Shown: positions 1 to 11,249 of the stretch, in pieces | Layout: each line of letters opens with the position of its first letter | Numbering within the stretch: the stretch's first letter is position 1 | NCBI GenBank assembly: GCA_015680685.1 | Contig: MNCI01035273.1 | Span: 260,350-293,005 of the forward strand | DNA length: 32,656 nt | Direction: 5' to 3' | Source of the DNA: Gnetum montanum | Taxonomy: Eukaryota > Streptophyta > Gnetopsida > Gnetales > Gnetaceae | The notes under the pieces: model-generated | What the model saw: only the letters and a program-made list of their open reading frames with translations | What the model was told of the DNA's origin: nothing | Databases searched by the model: none | Made by a program: the position numbers and the translations under genes

Positions 1-1730
1 AGGACATCATTTAGTTTAATGCTCTAGTCTCTCCTATATTTGCTAACTATTCCTATCAAGATCTTAGTGATCTCCCTATTCATAATCTTAGCTTGACCGT
101 TGGCTTAGGGGTGGTAGAGTGTTACTAATTTATGTTCTAGCCCCAAGTATTGCATGATTTTTCAAAAGGCCGATGCTTGTAAAATGAGTACCAATATAAA
201 AAAATAAATGTACATGGCACCCCAAACCTGATTACAACATTTTGTTACATAAACTAAGTAGCTATAGAAGATGTACAGTCAATGGTGGCTACTACTTCTA
301 CCAATTTCATACAATAGTTAATAACGACTATGATGTGCACCTTTCCATTTGACATGGATGTGATGGGACCCATGAAGTCAATGCCCTAGATGTCAAAAGG
401 TTCCAATGATTGGATCCACTACTAAGGTCCTTCTATATGAGCTGTTATCCTAGCATCATGTTAGCAATGTTCACAAGAGTGGACAAATTGGTGAGCATCC
501 TTGAAAAGTGTTGGCCAATAATACCCTACCATCAGGATCTTAGTGGTCAGGCCTCGCCCAGCATAGTGGGCCCTACAAGGGCCCTCATGAGCATCCTAGA
601 GAATGCGTAGTTGGTTAGCATCAAGAACACACCAACAAATCATGTCATTAACACACACCTTGTAAAGGTGTCTGTTGATCTCCATGAAGTGTTTCACATA
701 GTGAAGAAACTATTGTTTCTTCTTATGGTCAAATTCTTGTGGCATCTCTTGAGTGAGAAGGTAGGTAAGGATGTCATCATACCAATTAGGTTTAGTGTGC
801 ACTTGTTCATATATAGCACCAACAAAGAGGAGTTCATTAGGAAATTAATCTAAAAGTGGGCTCTCCTCTTCTTTATTGTCCAATCTCAACCAAGACAAGT
901 GATCAATGACCATGTTCTCAGTTCCCTTTCAATTTATCATTATGAGATTGAATTCCTATAAGATCACTAGCCACCATATCACACAAGGGCTCCCCATTGG
1001 TTTATTCATAAGGAACCAAATTACACTATTGTTCATGCACACAAACACCTTGTACCCAAGCACATAGTATCTAAATTTTTCTAAGTCATATATCATCATC
1101 ATCAATTCTTTCTCTATAGTGATATAATTCAATTGTGCATCCACCATGCTTTAGCTCATACAGTGGATATAGTAAGGATGTTTCTGATCATCCAATTATG
1201 TGAGCACAGCTCCCAAAGCATTATTTGAAGCATCCATCATGATATGAAATGGTCTAGACTAATTAGGTGCTTGTAAAATTAGAAGTTTCTACAAGCTTTT
1301 GCGTGAGTTGCTAGAATGTACTCTTGCATTTTTTGATCTAGAAAAATGAAGCATCCTTCTTGGTAAGCTGCACCAATGGTTTGGCAATATTAGAAAAATT
1401 CTCTATGAAGCACCAATAGTAGCTAGTGTGACTAAGGAATGATTGGACATCTTTGATAGTTTTCGATTGGTGAGTAATTTTTTAGATGATCTTTATTTTC
1501 TCAAGGTCCACTTCAATCCCTACGTGTGATATTCTGTGCTCCAAGACAATGCCCTCCTAGACCATCAAATGGCTCTTTTGCCAATTTTTTCAAAAGTTGG
1601 TCTCCACACACCTTTTCAACACCTTCTCAAGGTAGTCCAAGGCTTGCTCAAATGTAGCCCCATAGGTGGAGAAGTCATCCATGAAGACATCCACCCCACT
1701 CTATTGCTTGACTACTCCCAACACAAGTAG
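1..1730 (-). pseudogene. pol: Athila-type pol fragment (RT C-terminus, RNase H, integrase), copy E
   Basis: Read on the minus strand this is the back half of a Ty3/Gypsy polyprotein. It begins just before the RT catalytic motif FMDD (1674-1685), followed by STYGATFEQALD and the EGIVL stretch. RNase H lies at about 956-1147 (motifs TIEKEL and FLMNKP). The integrase zinc-binding region keeps its second cysteine pair as HSCEHC (464-481). The integrase core runs to the left edge, with motifs WIQSLEPFD and GIDFMGPIT. Every block has a counterpart in copy B (21660-23350) in the same order. Several stops and frameshifts break it, so it is dead. The 5' part of RT and everything upstream are missing: at about 1715-1731 the homology stops and the truncated LTR of copy A begins. 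The fragment continues beyond position 1. Confidence 0.85.
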
Positions 1731-2290
1731 CCATTCCCACCCTCTGTGCACATCCTAATCACTACTAAGTTGCCAAACATTAAGCGTCGCTGGGTTGCCA
1801 AGTGTTAGACACATGTTTGAGGTGGTCGTGCTTATGTGTTCTCGTGGACTATTAAAACATACTGTGACTATAAAGTGATAACAAAAGCATGAAAATTATT
1901 AAAGTATTAAAATATTAATGCTTAAGTAATCTAGTTCAAATGCTACAAGGAATGTTCAAAAAGCTCATCTTTATTGTCGTTCATGCCAATGGGCTCAGGT
2001 ACATTAGCGCTCGAATAAAGACCCATATACTCTTCGAACTACATTTGCAGGCACTTGGAAAATAATCTAACTCCTGCAGAAACAAACTGCAAGAGCTTCA
2101 CTACAACTTGAACAAAAGGTACCCTAAATGCAGTGGGTGCACACATATTTATAGCAAAAAATGGACTCTACATTGATGAGGCTATGTCAACACTTAGAAA
2201 GATGCATCGACGGGGTCACGTCAACACAATCGCATTAACGAGGCTTCATCAATGCAGCCCAGTCGACGCAGTGGACTAGATGCTTCATCA
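1731..2290 (-). repeat. 3' LTR of copy A, truncated at its end
   Basis: Starts at 2290 (minus) with TGATGAAG directly after the polypurine tract, as expected for a 3' LTR. It aligns with the 5' LTR of A (6670-6127), including the AATAAAG block (minus AATAAAGATGAG, around 1970) and the segment with the paired 'cttggcaacccag' type motifs near 1780-1800. Alignment stops at 1731, equivalent to about 6127 of the 5' LTR, so roughly 300 bp of the LTR end are gone. Pol fragment E follows directly in the same orientation. Confidence 0.8.
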
Positions 2291-2306
2291 TACCCCCACG
2301 ACTGAG
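2291..2306 (-). promoter_or_regulatory. Polypurine tract of copy A
   Basis: Minus strand reads ctcagtcgtgggggta immediately before TGATGAAG of the 3' LTR. The PPT of copy B has the same sequence (29031-29046), so the plus-strand primer site is conserved in the family. Confidence 0.85.
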
Positions 2307-2516
2307 TGAAAAATCAACCTCAAGTTTGTTACAATTTGGATGGTATGAGGTTACTAGTGACACACATAGCAAAACATCTCAATACACCCACTGATGCTAG
2401 CAAAACACCAAGTGCCCGAGTGTACAAAAAAAATTACAAAACTATGGTTTTCATGGATAATAAAATTGAACACATTGACAACAACCCTATCGAGATGCTA
2501 AAGTTATTGAAGAGGG
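2307..2516 (-). other. 3' non-coding segment of copy A
   Basis: Sequence between the last stop of the 3' ORF and the PPT. It aligns with 28797-29030 of copy B, including a G/T-rich stretch and the line 'ccaaattgtaa' shortly before the PPT. No gene is seen. Confidence 0.6.
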
Positions 2517-2680
2517 TCATACAATTTCTAGTGGTGGTGGTTGTGATGGGCCCTCACTAGCTTTAGGTGCATGTGGTGGTTGAGGTGGTGGTTGTGGTTG
2601 TCTTGCGGTTGTTGCAACTTCCAGAGGCAATTGGAAAGCCTCCTATAGAGCCCTCACTTTGTCTTCTTTACTTTCAGGAT
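2517..2680 (-). pseudogene. C-terminal remnant of the 3' coiled-coil ORF, copy A
   Basis: On the minus strand the translation contains EAFQLP, then RQP, a proline-rich run and EGPSQPPP, and stops at 2517-2519. Copy B ends its 3' ORF with the same order: EAFQLPPEV, RQP, PPP, EGPSKP, stop at 28794. Only about 50 codons remain. They are joined at about 2680 to the spacer downstream of protease, so the fragment marks the right side of a large internal deletion. It has no start of its own. Confidence 0.7.
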
Positions 2681-3240
2681 TAGCTATCAACCACTAGGTG
2701 TCCTCTTGTTTTATGGCTGCTACATACAAGAACCTTTGAATGTCTATCACATCTGCACACTATTTACATGTTATAATAGATGTACTTTTTATGGACCATA
2801 ACTTCTACACATAGTTGCACCTTGTGTCACTGTAAGTGATGCATGGAACTTGCTTCCTCCCTATCTTTCCAAAATTGTTTTTCTTGAAAATTTCAATGGA
2901 AAGATCTCTAATGCCTAGTTGTGCATCAACAATGCTTAGCCAAGCCCTTTCCATGATGATTGAGAAGTCCCCTTTGTAGTTGTCAACTCAGATCACTAGG
3001 AAATTAGCAAGATGAAACCATCCATAGACAATGATCACAATGTCTTTTGCTAGTCCCAAAGGAATAGTGATGGACTGATCTACCAACTCAAGATGAATGT
3101 TGCTCTTCTTGAGAGGAGGTAGGTTCCAAGCTTTGTACATCTCATGAAAAATCAAGTTCACACTAGAACCTGAGTCCAGAAGAGCCTTGCACGAATTATT
3201 TCCTGGTGATTTGCAAATATATCAAGGGACTCTCAAGATT
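2681..3240 (-). pseudogene. pro: Aspartic protease region of copy A
   Basis: The minus-strand translation reads SCKALLDSGSSVNLI with the retroviral-type active-site triad Asp-Ser-Gly at codons 3176-3168. It is followed by YKAWNLPPLKKSNI and later IPLGLAKDI and a VPCITYSD block, matching the protease and downstream spacer of copy B (20280-20850). Retroviral-type proteases act as dimers to cut Gag-Pol. Here the triad is intact, whereas in B it is destroyed. Stops and frameshifts around it still make this a pseudogene. The region ends at the deletion junction near 2680. Confidence 0.8.
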
Positions 3241-5678
3241 GGTTCTTTTTTTGGAAAGATGGCTAGCCTTAATCTAATCAAACACTGCGTGGGTTAACAT
3301 AATAGTGTGGATCTTTGAAGGCATTTGGTTTGAAGGGGACTTAAAATATTGTGTAGAGGATGAGGGAAAAGCAAGGCTATTGGCTACGTGTGTTTGTGAG
3401 GGATTTGTAGGACTATTCATTCAAAAGAAGGGTCTTTTTTAGGATTATTTTCTAAACCACTCTATTGAGGAGCTGGCTATAAGTTAATAGCCCTAGTGGT
3501 GTTACATTGTTATGGCCAGGTTGAAATTTCACCCTACATTAATGGAGTAGGTGGTAATTGAGTTGAGGATGGAGGGACATGTGCGAAAGGATGAGGATAA
3601 TGAGAAAATGCGGATTTCCATCTTGGAGGTTGGGTTCAAAAGTATGTAGGAGGATAGTAGTGATGCTAAAATGAAGCTTGACTAGAAGAGTCACATGAAG
3701 AAATGAGCTACTAAACATACTACCCATATAGATCAGGCTATCAATAAGAGTATTGTTATCTTGGTGGTGGCATCCCCCATGACTATGGATGCTACCACTA
3801 ATGGTACTACTTATAAGGTTGTGGTGGAGCTCCACTTGGATAGTAGGCTTGTTGTTGGCAAAAATATATAGGGATTCCTTGAGGATAAGGCAATCTTCCA
3901 GGTGCTTATCTTCTTGCCAATCTAGGATATAGAGCATACACCCCTGCAAGTATGTCACAATGAGATAACATCCCTTAGGATGTTCACATTGGCAAATGTC
4001 ACGCCCACCATCATCATCTGATTCAAAGTCCACAACCTTCTATATGGCAATAGCCTTGTCCTAACCCCTTTGATGGGTACATTTAGCTTCCTTCTTCTAT
4101 GATCACAATCACTACCTTGCTCTTTGGATTCCTCTACTATTTTCAGAGTAGTTTGGAACTTATCATCCAAAGTGTCCCTCATGTTATCTACCTTAGCTAA
4201 AATTTCTAAAACAATCTTTTGAATCGACAAGGTCTTTCACTACACCACTTTATCAAGTGGTGCCTCCACCTCATTGCCATAGAACTGAACCTCCTCTTTG
4301 TGGATGGAAGAATCCTAGTTATACTCTTCCATGCTTTTCCTTTTTCTCAACTCTCCTTCTTCTTTGACAACCTACTTTATCAATCTTTGGATTCGATGGG
4401 CTCTAAGTTCTAAATTCTTCCTTGGGCATAGACCATAAGAGTTCTCCTTATTTCTCTTTAGAACCCATCTATGATATGGTGGAGTTGCTTCCTTTGAGAA
4501 TAACCATGGCTAGGACATATGTGTAAGAGAGAAAAGTGCCTACCCATGGCTACATCCAAGGGTTTAGGTGTTCCTTATTTTCAACCTTGGATCTGCTTTC
4601 TTAGATTGGATACTTAGGAGTATGTTTGATACTTGTCATTGAAGAGCTTAAGCATCATACTCCAATGTTTGATTGATTCCAATTCTAAGGATCGATATCA
4701 AATTTTAGCTTCTTTAATGAGAATCCTTGGGAACAACTTTAACTTTTTCCATTAAATTTTGGCGTTCTACAAGGCCCAAGCATTGTGAAAGGCTTGAAGA
4801 TGATTATGTGAATCTATGTTGTATCCTCCTTTAAACTTGGGAATATTGTTCATATCCAACCATTTGATTCTACTATCTTTCACATGCCTTGTTGGGATTC
4901 TCATGACCTCTGCAATGTTCAACATGTTTCTTGTTGTAAGGAAAGGTTTGTCATGGTCATAGCCTCTATGATGGCCACGATTCCCATGATTTCCTTAGCT
5001 ACCTCTCCTTTCATGATGGCAAGCCTCCCTTGACTACCCACACCCCTAGTCTCTACTAGTACAGTGGGCCCTATGATCATCTCTATTTCATTGGTCACCT
5101 CCATTAGGGTCACATCCTCTACTTTCATCATGGAACCTATTCTTTCCCAAATTGGGTTTATTTATACTAGACTATAAATTCTATTTCAAGCCCCCCTCAT
5201 CAAAGCCAAAGGGAGAAGAGTCAATGAATTGAGAACCCCCAGAAAAGGAATCCTCTCCTTCTTTTTGCCCCAGTAGAAATAAGGGGCTATTGAACCATTT
5301 TCTCTTCAATGCTTCATGACATCTCTCCTATTGTCGATCTCTTTTACATTATGCCTCAGTGGGATGGCAGTCCCATTAGTCGTGGTCCTACACAACATAT
5401 TTAGCATTGAGCCCTTGGATGCCCAACCTCATAATATTTTGGAGCAACATCGTAAGAACTAATTGATTGGGCCGTAACATGATGTTGCCCTCCATGTCCC
5501 TCCACCACAACTATTCATCCTAATGTAGGATGAAGGTGAAATCTAACACATACTCATCAAGATGAGTATATACCACTCTACATTACTGGGGCACTAATTG
5601 ACCTGATCCCCCATGCCTTTTTTGATTGGATGTATGCTCAAATGGTGATTGAGAATCAACCCTATGAGAAGAAGCCAT
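3241..5678 (-). pseudogene. gag: gag of copy A, interrupted
   Basis: Gag would form the intracellular particle and bind RNA. An ATG at 5678 (minus) opens MASSHRVDSQ. The N-terminal block LDEYVLDFTFILH (about 5580-5540) and DMEGNIML match copy B (17845-17950). Then come HHERRGS and YDHDKPFL (around 4990-4930), MNNIPKFKGGYN near 4860, LKLFPRILIKEA, LLHICPSHGYSQ, HHIIDGF, EVQFYG, and TTLKIVEESKEQGSD (near 4140). A C-x-C-x3-H-x3-C knuckle, CQCEHPKGC, lies around 3980-3950. A glutamine/tyrosine-rich tail leads to protease. Several frames are needed and there are many stops, so it is broken. The ATG is chosen because it lies about 130 bp after the PBS and lines up with the B start at 17763. Confidence 0.8.
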
Positions 5679-5808
5679 TTTTGATTGAAGAGAAAATTAG
5701 TGTGCTTTCACTACTATTATTACTTTGAATGATTGCAACTTTAAGGTTCTTTACAACATCTGTAAACAATTTCACTAGCTCCTAGATAGTGCACATAACT
5801 AACTAAAG

Positions 5809-5826
5809 TCCCCAGAAATAGTGCCA
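5809..5826 (-). promoter_or_regulatory. Degenerate tRNA-Asp primer-binding site, copy A
   Basis: One base after the 5' LTR, the minus strand reads tggcactatttctgggga. This has the TGGC start and GGGGA end of the plant tRNA-Asp PBS (tggcgccgttgccgggga), with several mismatches, most of them transitions. Copy B has a nearly perfect version in the same position. Confidence 0.7.
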
Positions 5827-5827
5827 A

Positions 5828-6670
5828 TGATGAGCAGTGAGTAGTCCCTACACCTAATCATACAAATCACTAGTATTTACTAAGAAATCTGATCGAATTC
5901 CACACACTTTAGCTTTCCAAGTACATTAGGTCTAGGAAGTGAATATCAAGGACGTTGCCAATTTCACTTGTAAAATGCAAAGGTATGATTAAGTGCCACT
6001 AAGGCACATGATTTTTATCATTTTATATTTTTCTTTAGATTTTCCTAAGTGCTATAAATAAAGTAAATTTAATCTTTAATTAGTCTAATAACTAACTAAC
6101 ATTTAACTAATCCTAACATAAGCATCCACTCCCACTTTCCTTCCACATCCTAAACACGTTGCAATGCTACTAGGTTACCAAGCGTTAAGCACTACTGGGA
6201 TTACCAAGTGTAACATATGATCGAAGTGGTCATACTTATGTTCATTATTTAAACAATAATTACTTAATTAGAATTCATTAATGTAAAGTTCATGAATAAT
6301 AAATGCATAACAGAAACATTAATCTATTCCAAGTGCTGCAAGGTTTCATTAGAAAAGCTCACCTTTATTGTTATTCACACTAATGTGCTTAGGTATGTCA
6401 ATGCTCAAATAAAGATTTGTACACTTCTTTGACTCCTACTATGGGCACTCAAAAAATATTCTAATTCTAGAGTAAACAAACTATAAAAGCTTCAATAAAA
6501 CTAATGGAAGAATTTCTATCAATGCAACAAGTAGGCACACATTTATAGGTGATGATAGGGTGCCACGTCAATAGGTACCCATCAACGTAGCAAACCCTAC
6601 ATAGATGGGATCCCATCCATGGCATCCCATCAATGTAGCCTAATGACACATGGTTTATCACTATGCATCA
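5828..6670 (-). repeat. 5' LTR of copy A (843 bp)
   Basis: On the minus strand it begins TGATGC at 6670 and ends CTCATCA at 5828, giving the short inverted ends typical of the family. It holds TATA-like 'ctataaatg' near 6547 and AATAAAGG near 6385, in the same order as in the LTRs of B. It lies directly before the PBS, which marks it as the 5' copy. Confidence 0.8.
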
Positions 6671-6841
6671 TTAATGACCCAAGATCCTTTGGACAAGCTG
6701 TGCATCTTCCAAACATTCCAATTAACTCATTTTTTCCTAAAAATTCAACACAAATTAGAAATTTTTTGATGGTGACATTGTAGCTACAACATCATAGTCC
6801 CTACAATGTTGCATATATCATGTATCATCTACAATATTGTG

Positions 6842-7418
6842 CATATAAAAATAATATATATATATATATGCATGGTAGTCAGTGAAATTTTTCATTCCTT
6901 CATTTTCTAGCAAGAGAAGTTTTTGTAGTTTTTTTCTCAAGGCTCTTACACACTAACTTTCCAAGGCCATAACTTCATCCTCATGACTCTAATTTTTAAA
7001 ACTCTTAAATCCTATTGATCCCAGAGTGCTCAACTTAGTCGTGGGTGGGTACATTGCATAATACATTTGAATATTTGAGCCAAAAATTTCTAACACTCGG
7101 AAGATACTATAAAGAATAAGTATAAGAGATTAATAATAAGATCATCATTAATCAAACAAACTTAAGCCAAAGGACTTAGTTAATTCTCCTAACTAACTAT
7201 ACCAACTATTTCAAGGCATAATAAGTAAGTAAATGATAACTCTGGAAGGTCATAAGTAATTAAATACATAACACATAAGGAATTTATTTTTGAATTTTTT
7301 TCTACTCTACAATCATAATAAGATAAGAACTTGATCTAACCAAGAGTACCAAGAAGATAAAGAACTATTAAGAACTAATTTAAACACTCTAATAATTTCA
7401 AACTCTTGTTGATTGTAG
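6842..7418 (+). promoter_or_regulatory. Leader of the 3' ORF in copy D: TATA-like run, PPT-like motif, splice-acceptor-like end
   Basis: A TATA-like tract (6842-6870, including a TA dinucleotide run) sits where copy B has its internal TATA box. At 7035-7051 the motif ttagtcgtgggtgggta matches the PPT-like motif of B at 25736-25750. Next come 'ccaaaaatttctaacactc' and a 'ggaaga' block, which also match B. The leader ends in ttgttgattgtag directly before the ATG at 7419, an acceptor-like sequence in the same place as B's ttggtttgcag. The splice donor of B is not preserved here (cagagtgct against aaaggtatgct). Function is inferred from comparison only. Confidence 0.45.
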
Positions 7419-10168
7419 ATGGTCCCAAAGAGACCAATAGCTAAAAGACCTTCCCAACATGGGAGAAAAAGACTAAGAGATCATGGAAGAAGCCAAGTAG
7501 GAGAACAAACTCCCTAAGTAAAACATGCAGAATAGGAGGCCTATTCATACAGTATTCATCAACAAACTCCTGCCACCAAGCACTCAGCCCAAGGAGAGAT
7601 AGCAGTTCCACTAGCACTTGAAAAAGGGTAGCCCCTCATACTATCTCTAGAATGCCTCTAGGTCATATAAGAAAAATTCATCATGTCCACAGTCATTGTT
7701 GAATTGAACTTTGGTCCCTTCATGGAGCTTGCTCCATAAGTGATGAAGACACAACTCCAAGCATCTCCCCTATGACCCATATTATCTAATGATGATGAAT
7801 GGTATCTAAGATAAACCTACAAACTTTGGCAAAACAAACAAGTCAATGCTACAATAAAAATTGGAGTCTCTTTGCCATATTCAATAGAGGTAATCGCCAA
7901 AGCCCTCAACATCCCAAATGAAGGAGCCAACATAGCGCAAATCTCAACAAGATCAAACACCAATGCTAAGAGGTTGTGGTTACAGTGAGCTCAAAGATGA
8001 AGAGAAAATATATTTCAAGATTGGAACCTATCATTTATTTCCAAACAAAAGGCCCAATAGAATATCCACATATGCAGCTAGAGGAAGCATGATTCTTATG
8101 GGGAAATTCAATCCTAACATCATCCATTTTTTCTTCTTCAAAATTCAAAAGCAATTTGAAGAGAACAAGGCAGTGAAATTAATAGCTCCATTTCCTTACC
8201 TCATCAAGAAGTTATGCTAACAAGCTAAAATGCTTGGATATACCAATGATGTTCTAAGGAAGACCCAAAATCCTTCCTATGTAGAGATGTTCAAGTTGAT
8301 GCCACCAAAGAAAGATTAGTTGAAGAAGCTAGCAGGCACTAAGGGAGTAGCAAGATCCACTCCTCCCAATAACTTTCTGGCTACTAGTCAGCAACAAAAA
8401 GCAAGACCTAGTAGCCAACCACAAGCTAAATAGCAACAACAATAAGAAGTTCCACCATCAGTGCCATAGGATTATAGACCATCTATGAGCCACCTACAAT
8501 AGATTGTAGAAACCATAAGCTAGGCAATAAGGGAAGGGGACAATCTATACAAAATAATAGAAAGCTTCATCAGGGTCACGATTTTCATAGATCTAACAAA
8601 TGAACAAGTGTCACTACAGATAGGAGGAGAGGATGACTAGGCACAAAAAATTTCTAGGAATGTTGCATCATTAAAAGTCATGCTTGAAACTAGTGAAGGT
8701 GCCACAATCATGGTCATGCAACACCAAGATGCAGCAAGAGCTACTAAGGTCAACACTAACCATATCAAGAAATCTTTCAATGTCCTTGTTGTGCCATCAG
8801 CTGATATTTCTAGAGTAAGAAATGCTCAAATGGTTGCTAGTACCTCAATGACTCTTGCAAAACATGAAGATATTTTAGACAGATTGCTTCAAATAGGTCA
8901 AGTCAAAGCTTTTTGATATCCTAAGCAATATCACTATAGTCCAGTCTAATTTAACAATCATAAAGGAGAAGTTGGCAATGGTAGAGACTAGAGCTGAACA
9001 CACACAAAATGAAGTGCAAGGTTGCATGAAGAAATAGCTACTCTGAGAGCAGGAAAAAAAAGACCTTGCATAATTCATAGTGCCTAACCAACTTGAGTAA
9101 TTTAGAACTGATCATGTGAGGTAGTTGATTGTCCACAACATGCAAATGGAGAAAAAGAAGGAGAAAGTAATGTGGGATGCATCGATGGTGGAAGCCCAAA
9201 CATATGCACATGCCAAATCACTCATAGCATTACACGAGAAGAACAAACAAATTGTTGCTGACAATACCAAGTTGACAAACATAGAAAAGCAAAAAAATGT
9301 TCTCAAAGAAAGTATTCAATAGCTCAAAGAACAACTTGTTAGAGTCAACCAAGATATGATTCGCTTGGCTAGGAAGAAACAAAACTTATCAATGGAAGAA
9401 GTCTATGCCATTTTTCAAAAATCTACAATAGAAATTAGTGTGTGGAAAAATGAGGCCAAGAAGCACAAATGACTCAAAGAACACTTCAAAGATCAAGTGG
9501 AGATGTACAAATAGATAAATGAAAAATAAATCTAGATGGAAAAGGCTAAGATTAGTTCGATTTCTATACAAAACCCAGATTGGCAACCAATTCTAGATAG
9601 CCTTACCCATGTCCACCAAGCTAAAGTGAATAACAAGGACCTACAAATAGAAGACCTTACAAAGTACATGGGATTAGTAAACCTTTGGTATTCTAATTTA
9701 GCGATGTTAATAGCAAGAAAGTCCTGAAATAAGTTAGAGTAGTAGGTAGCAGCCATAGATGCCATGTATGAAAAGAAGTTTGTCAATAGGAAGGATGCAC
9801 TGCAGAAACTACACGTGGCAAACTTAGAGCTAGAAATTGTTAAGGCTAGCTACCATGGATAAAAAGATGTAATAGAAAACCCGGCACGTTGCATGTAAGA
9901 CTACCAAAAACTTAGAAAGATGGCTAGGGCATTTGAAGAGGAGACATAGTAGTTTACAACCTAGTACGTAAAAGCAAATAAAATGATTTTGCAACTACCA
10001 TGACCATGGGATGTACCAGCTCCATCCAACATTGCATAACAAGCATCAATGGTACATGACCCAAGGACAAGAGAAGATAAACTTTATGCACTCCCAAACC
10101 ACTACCAATTTTAGAAGCCTAAAGATAAGGGGAAGAAGCCAATGGAAAAGCCTCCACCTAGAACATGA
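7419..10168 (+). pseudogene. 3' ORF of copy D: plant-transposon-domain plus coiled-coil protein, decayed
   Basis: Starts with ATG at 7419 (MVPKRP), directly after an acceptor-like TAG. ELNFGPF near 7700 and DEWYL near 7790 match LNFGPFLEN and GEWYLGE of copy B. The open stretch 7963-8220 carries YHLFPNKRPNRIS, then FEENKAV and APFPYLIKKLC, matching the B domain (FAKNE, LPFPCLI, KLC). After a Gln/Pro-rich linker, VMQHQD (about 8710) opens the coiled-coil half. This contains AKHEDILDRL, NTKLTNIEKQKN, the ISVWKNEAKK block, YSNLAML, and near the end LP-PWDVPAP. The stop is at 10166-10168. There are many TAG/TAA stops and a few frameshifts. No signal peptide or membrane segment is seen. Its role in the element is unknown. 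Confidence 0.7.
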
Positions 10169-10358
10169 ACTACATCATGCTACTTTAAAATTTTTTTTTT
10201 TGTTTTTTCATATAACTGTGTCATTTCATAAAAAACATCACTATAGCATTCTAAGGCATGAAAACAATTATTTAGTCATGTCAAGTTGAGTCTACCTCCC
10301 AATTTTGTAAGGGACTTTATCCTCATTTTGTTTTAACTCGATGATGAGTTTCTAGTTA

Positions 10359-10370
10359 GTTGTGAGGGTA
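10359..10370 (+). promoter_or_regulatory. Polypurine tract of copy D (decayed)
   Basis: gttgtgagggta immediately before TGATAAAG of the 3' LTR, in the position of gtcgtgggggta in A and B. An 'actcgatgatgagttt' stretch upstream corresponds to 'actcgaggacgagttt' in B. Confidence 0.7.
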
Positions 10371-11249
10371 TGATAAAGTTGATTTTTATTACTCTACGAT
10401 ATCATAGCAACGATGTCATAAATACGATGCCATAACCCATCCTACATCATCATTAATACAATGTCTTGGGATGCATGCAACCTAATAAATACTAACACTT
10501 GAATGCACAATCAAAAACTTTTCATTCCAAGTCTTAAGGAAACTCTTGTAGTTTGTTTTCTTAGTTACTGATAGAGTAAATGCCTACATTATGATGTTTG
10601 GCAATTGAATGGAATTTTTATTTGAGCGAATTGTACTCGAACTTAGTTCATGATAGCAATAAACATCAAGATTGCTTTTCATTATTGTACCATCCACTTT
10701 GTTTTATTTGTTTACTTATCATAATTTCCATGTTTTCTTAGCTTAATCATTTACATTTTCAAAGCACTTTATTTCACTTACTCATTAGTAAAGTGAAATG
10801 AGTATGACTAGTTTTGCACATTAAAGTGTAATTTTTTGGTAACCCAGTAGTGATTTCACTTGATTCGCTTAGTGGTGAATTCACTTGATAATCCTAATAA
10901 CAATTACATGAGTCCAAGACATTTTGGTAAGCAAAGAATAGATGTTCATCGCTATAAAATAAAATAGATTTACATTATCATCATTACTTAGATTTAGCAT
11001 TTAATTTCATTTCTATTATATTTATACTTAGAAGTAAAATGAGCCTCACAAAATCACATAACATATGTCTCACTACAAATTAAAACCATATACTTAGACT
11101 TCACTAACTCAAGGTGAGAAGACAATGATCACAATCTTAACATCAATTACTAGCATAGTTACATTGTCCATCTATGGATTATGATATGGTTGCACATTAC
11201 CACTCATGACTTGTATGGTAGAATGTTGGGATTGTTCCATCACTCATTA
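10371..11249 (+). repeat. 3' LTR of copy D (879 bp)
   Basis: Begins TGATAAAG after the PPT and ends CTCATTA. It shares landmarks with the B LTRs: 'ctcttgtagtttgttt', AATAAA at 10658-10663, 'ggtaacccagtagtg', 'ctcatgacttgtatgg' and the terminal 'cactcatta'. The CpG-rich U3 seen in B is here turned into TG/CA-rich DNA, as expected for an old methylated copy. Confidence 0.75.

Larger units (their letters stand above)
1731..6670 (-). mobile_element. Copy A: internally deleted Athila-type LTR retrotransposon
   Basis: Minus-strand element with, in transcription order, 5' LTR (6670-5828), degenerate tRNA-Asp PBS (5826-5809), gag (from 5678), protease (around 3240-2690), a jump straight to the last codons of the 3' ORF (2680-2517), 3' non-coding DNA, PPT (2306-2291) and a 3' LTR cut short at 1731. 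Compared with copy B, a block equal to about 20846-28632 is absent: all of RT, RNase H, integrase, the spacer and nearly all of the 3' ORF. It could not move without proteins supplied by another copy. The two LTRs differ a lot by eye, much more than those of B, so A is old or mosaic. The 5 bp upstream of its 5' LTR are TTAAT on the plus strand (6671-6675). No matching duplication can be checked, because the other end is lost. Confidence 0.85.
6671..11249 (+). mobile_element. Copy D: 3' half of an Athila-type element
   Basis: Plus-strand fragment with leader (about 6840-7418), the 3' coiled-coil ORF (7419-10168), 3' non-coding DNA, PPT (10359-10370) and 3' LTR (10371-11249). It lines up with copy B from about 25500 to its end. 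Everything upstream (5' LTR, gag, pol) is missing: its left side abuts the 5' LTR of copy A, which is on the other strand. A may have inserted into D with later loss of D's front half. Heavily decayed and AT-rich, so older than B. Confidence 0.75.

Noticed and set aside
3539-3850. N-terminal-looking extension of the 164-codon minus-strand ORF
   Set aside because: Only the part near the HPKGC motif fits gag; the rest is out of frame with the B gag and treated as chance.
6842-6870. TA-rich run as a hypervariable microsatellite of interest
   Set aside because: Short, and better explained as decay of the internal TATA region of copy D.
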